From Haloarcula sp. DT43 (lineage in GTDB: Archaea > Halobacteriota > Halobacteria > Halobacteriales > Haloarculaceae), in NCBI RefSeq assembly GCF_037078405.1, contig NZ_JAYMGZ010000003.1:310001-374000 (forward strand): a DNA stretch of 64,000 bases, written 5' to 3'. The translations under genes and the position numbers were made by a program. A model generated the notes under the pieces. That model searched no databases. It was not told the DNA's origin and saw only the letters and a list, made by a program, of their open reading frames with translations. Below, in pieces: positions 61,423 through 64,000 of this stretch (the stretch's first letter is position 1; the number at the start of each line of letters is the position of its first letter).

Positions 61423-63984
61423 ATGAGATACATGAGCACAGAGACTCCCCCATCTCGGGCGGATACCGTTATTATCGGTGCTGGTGCCGTCGGGTGTAGT
61501 GTCGCATACCACCTGACGGAGCTTGGCGCGGAGGATGTCGCCGTCATTGACCAGGGACCACTCCCGGTAACGGGCGGCTCGTCCGTCCACGCCCCCGGCA
61601 TCATGTTCCAGACGTCGCCATCAAAGATTCAGACGAAGGCCGCCCACTACACCAGCCGATTGCTTTCTGATGCTGGCGTGTACGACGAGGTCGGTGGCAT
61701 CGAAATCGCCCGCAGCGAGGACCGGATGGACTTCCTCCGGCGGCGCGTCGAGTGGGCCACTTCCTATGGCTTGCCAGAACCGCAACTACTCTCGCCGGAG
61801 GAAGTGACCGAGCATCTCCCGCTGGTCAATGAAGAGGAAATCCTCGGCGGTTACTACTCACCGACCGACGGACGTGTCGACGGTATCGGCGCCCTTCAGT
61901 GGTACATGGAGAACTCGTCGGCGTCGTTCTATGGAGACACGGAGGTCACCGATCTAGACGTGTCGGGCGGGGAAATCAACGCTGTCGAGACCGACCAGGG
62001 CCGCATCGACTGCGAGCGAGCGGTCATCGCAACGAACAACTGGGGCTACCAGACTGGCCAGCTAGCCGGACTGGACCTGCCGATTGCACCGGTCGAACAC
62101 CAGTACGTCGTCACCGAACCGATGGACGAACTCGCCGACGCCGAGACCTCGGTCGGCGACAACACGACCGGGCTGGACGTGCCCGGAGATCGCTCTATCG
62201 CGGAGTACATGAGCGAGGGGCCACACCAGCCCGTCGGCCGCGACCAGGACCACTCGCTGTACTTCCGGACCCACGGCGACGCGCTCGGACTGGGGTCGTA
62301 CAACCACGAGACGCTCTCGGTCGACCCCGAGGCGATGGGGAAAAACACCGAGGAACACCAGGCTTCGGTCAGGGGGTTCACGAAGGAACACTGGGAGACG
62401 CCGACCCACCGCGGACGGGACAAGTCGGCCAAGCAGGCCTTCGACGAACTACTACCGGCGACCCAGGACGTAGAGTACGAAGCAACCGAGAACGGCATCT
62501 TCGTGTTCACGCCTGACGGCATGCCGGCCGTCGGCGAGACGGCGCAGGTCGACGGGCTCTGGACCGGGCTGGCCATCTGGTGGACCCACTCTGGCGGCTA
62601 CGGTCGCATCCTCGCGGAGTGGATGGAGAACGGCACGCCCCGACTGCCGTCCGGACCGGTCGACACCGGCGGCATCCACGTCCGGCGGTTCGAACCCCAC
62701 GCGGGCGAGAAAGAGTACTTTGTCGACCGTGGGGCCAAACGGTACGAACAGGTCTACAGCATCGTCGAGCCACGGTGGCAGCCCGACGACCACCGGGGGC
62801 TCCGGACGAGTCCGTTCTACCACCAGCAGAAGGAACTCGGCGCGGAGTTCTACCAGAGCGGCGGCTGGGAGACGCCACAGTGGTACGAGTCCAACAGCGA
62901 CCTGGTCGAGCGCTACGAGGACCAGATCCCCGACCAGGACGGCTGGCAGGGCGTCAATCGCTCGAAAATCGAGGCCGCCGAACACCTCCACACCCGCGAG
63001 AAGGTGTCGATGTTCGACATGACGACCTTCAGTTCGATCATGGTCGAAGGCGAGGGGAGCCAGGCGTTCCTCCAGCGGGTCTGTAGCAACGACATGGACC
63101 TCGATGTCGGACAGGTCCGCTACTCGCTGCTGCTGAACGAAGGCGGCGGCATCCTCGCAGATATCACCGTCGTCAAACTCGATGACGAGGAGTTCATGGT
63201 GACGACCGGCGGCGGGAACTCCCCCGGTATCCACGGCGGGCACCTCGAAGAGGAGGCTCCTGCGACGGTGTCAGTCCACGTCGAGGAGGGTGCGAAGTCC
63301 ACAATCGGCCTCTGGGGGCCGAACGCGCGGCTCCTCCTCCAGCGGTGTACTGACGAGGACGTGACAAACGATGGCTTCCCGTACTTCCGTGCCAAGCAGA
63401 TATATGTCGGCGACGTGCCGGTCATCGCGCTGCGGGTCTCGTACGTCGGCGAACTCGGCTGGGAACTGTGGGCCCCGACGGAGTACGGCCAGCGCCTCTG
63501 GGAGACGCTGTGGGAGGCCGGACAGGACCTCGGCGTCCGACCGATGGGCGGCGGCGCGCTCAGTTCCATGCGACTAGAGAAGGGCTTTCGGCTCTGGGGG
63601 ACGGACATCGATACGGACTCGAACCCCTTCGAGGCCGGACTGCCTTTCGCTGTCGACATGGATACCGAATTCATCGGCAAGGAAGCGCTGGAGACCGCAC
63701 GCGACGAGGGTATCGACAGCAAGATCACGCCGCTCACGCTTGATGACTCGACCGACATCATGCTCAGTGGCCGCCCGGTGCTGAAAGATGGAGAGGCAAT
63801 CGGCTACGTGCAGGCCGGGAACTACGGCTACAGCATCGGCGAATCGATTGCGTACACGTATGTCCCATCCGAATACACCGAAGCCGGAACGTCGGTTCAG
63901 ATACAGTGCGAGGGCGAGACCTACGATGCGACGGTGCGTGACGAACCGCTGTTTGACCCTGGCCGGAACCGAATCCTCAAGTGA
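61423..63984 (+). CDS. FAD-GcvT fusion dehydrogenase (dimethylglycine/sarcosine dehydrogenase type), second copy
   Basis: An 853-residue paralogue of the gene at 56892. It has VIIGAGAVGCSVAYHL, GSSVHAPG (His56, presumed covalent FAD residue), and the GcvT-like C-terminal half with TTFSSIMVEG, NEGGGILADITV, VSYVGELGWELWAP and RLEKGFRLWGTDI. Both copies keep the folate domain, so both should deliver C1 units to THF. The divergence between them is clear through most of the length, so they probably take different substrates (for example dimethylglycine versus sarcosine). Its own promoter suggests separate control. The stop overlaps the start of the next gene. Confidence 0.9.
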   Translation: MRYMSTETPPSRADTVIIGAGAVGCSVAYHLTELGAEDVAVIDQGPLPVTGGSSVHAPGIMFQTSPSKIQTKAAHYTSRLLSDAGVYDEVGGIEIARSEDRMDFLRRRVEWATSYGLPEPQLLSPEEVTEHLPLVNEEEILGGYYSPTDGRVDGIGALQWYMENSSASFYGDTEVTDLDVSGGEINAVETDQGRIDCERAVIATNNWGYQTGQLAGLDLPIAPVEHQYVVTEPMDELADAETSVGDNTTGLDVPGDRSIAEYMSEGPHQPVGRDQDHSLYFRTHGDALGLGSYNHETLSVDPEAMGKNTEEHQASVRGFTKEHWETPTHRGRDKSAKQAFDELLPATQDVEYEATENGIFVFTPDGMPAVGETAQVDGLWTGLAIWWTHSGGYGRILAEWMENGTPRLPSGPVDTGGIHVRRFEPHAGEKEYFVDRGAKRYEQVYSIVEPRWQPDDHRGLRTSPFYHQQKELGAEFYQSGGWETPQWYESNSDLVERYEDQIPDQDGWQGVNRSKIEAAEHLHTREKVSMFDMTTFSSIMVEGEGSQAFLQRVCSNDMDLDVGQVRYSLLLNEGGGILADITVVKLDDEEFMVTTGGGNSPGIHGGHLEEEAPATVSVHVEEGAKSTIGLWGPNARLLLQRCTDEDVTNDGFPYFRAKQIYVGDVPVIALRVSYVGELGWELWAPTEYGQRLWETLWEAGQDLGVRPMGGGALSSMRLEKGFRLWGTDIDTDSNPFEAGLPFAVDMDTEFIGKEALETARDEGIDSKITPLTLDDSTDIMLSGRPVLKDGEAIGYVQAGNYGYSIGESIAYTYVPSEYTEAGTSVQIQCEGETYDATVRDEPLFDPGRNRILK

Positions 63985-64000
63985 TGAGCCAGCGCACTGA
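63984..64000 (+). CDS. Start of a downstream gene, cut by the window end
   Basis: An ATG (63984-63986) overlaps the stop of the dehydrogenase (TGATGA), and the frame reads MSQRT before the window ends. The overlap implies an operon; it could encode the missing reductase or another demethylation protein, but nothing can be said of its identity. Confidence 0.4.

Noticed and set aside
1-64000. CRISPR arrays, tRNA or rRNA genes
   Set aside because: I looked for regular repeat-spacer spacing, cloverleaf-like strings with TTCGA loops and rRNA-conserved blocks while reading and saw none; a tRNAscan or CRISPR search is still needed to exclude them.

Overview
The window looks like a piece of a haloarchaeal chromosome, most likely Haloarcula or a close relative. 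The evidence is high GC coding sequence with strong G/C third positions, very acidic proteins, many TATA-like boxes about 26-27 bases ahead of start codons (leaderless transcripts), Tat-type secretion signals, a Bat-type HTH regulator, a BGTF surface protein, a half-size EamA protein and zinc-ribbon micro-proteins. The genus is an inference; I could not search a database.

Layout. 0.1-18 kb is mostly housekeeping and accessory genes: a flavin-dependent oxidoreductase, cupin, methyltransferases, Tat-exported hydrolase, membrane metalloprotease, calcineurin-type phosphatase plus polyphosphate kinase, AIM24, aldehyde dehydrogenase, a BGTF surface protein with a membrane-bound HTH regulator, a membrane-anchored subtilase, a CPBP protease, glutathione-independent formaldehyde dehydrogenase and a CobW zinc-type GTPase. 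19.2-19.8 kb is a VapBC toxin-antitoxin pair with a palindromic operator. 20-26 kb holds a creatininase-family amidohydrolase and a formate dehydrogenase operon (NuoF-like subunit plus large FdhA). 26-35 kb holds RidA, EamA, a K+ channel, a BCCT transporter, trpEG, folD, a zinc ribbon and serine acetyltransferase. 35.2-40 kb is a decaying zone: three transporter pseudogenes (frameshift plus deletion; frameshift; nonsense plus deletion), a double hairpin element and near gene-free DNA. 40-64 kb is a one-carbon and methylated-compound region.

The 40-64 kb region encodes dihydrofolate reductase, a DmdA/GcvT-like folate-dependent demethylase, serine hydroxymethyltransferase, a Liv-type ABC transporter with unusually enlarged permeases and a modified ATPase, a methylene-THF reductase-like protein, an HTH regulator, an aspartoacylase-like metallohydrolase, two long FAD-GcvT fusion dehydrogenases (dimethylglycine/sarcosine dehydrogenase type) and, between them, a Rieske non-heme iron oxygenase followed by an unknown 123-residue partner. 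With the BCCT (betaine-type) transporter, FolD, formaldehyde dehydrogenase and formate dehydrogenase elsewhere in the window, the genes can be read as an aerobic route: uptake of a quaternary amine such as glycine betaine, oxygenative demethylation to dimethylglycine plus formaldehyde, two FAD/THF demethylations to glycine, conversion to serine, and oxidation of C1 units through folate or formaldehyde/formate. The families are seen in the sequence; substrate assignment and pathway order are inference.
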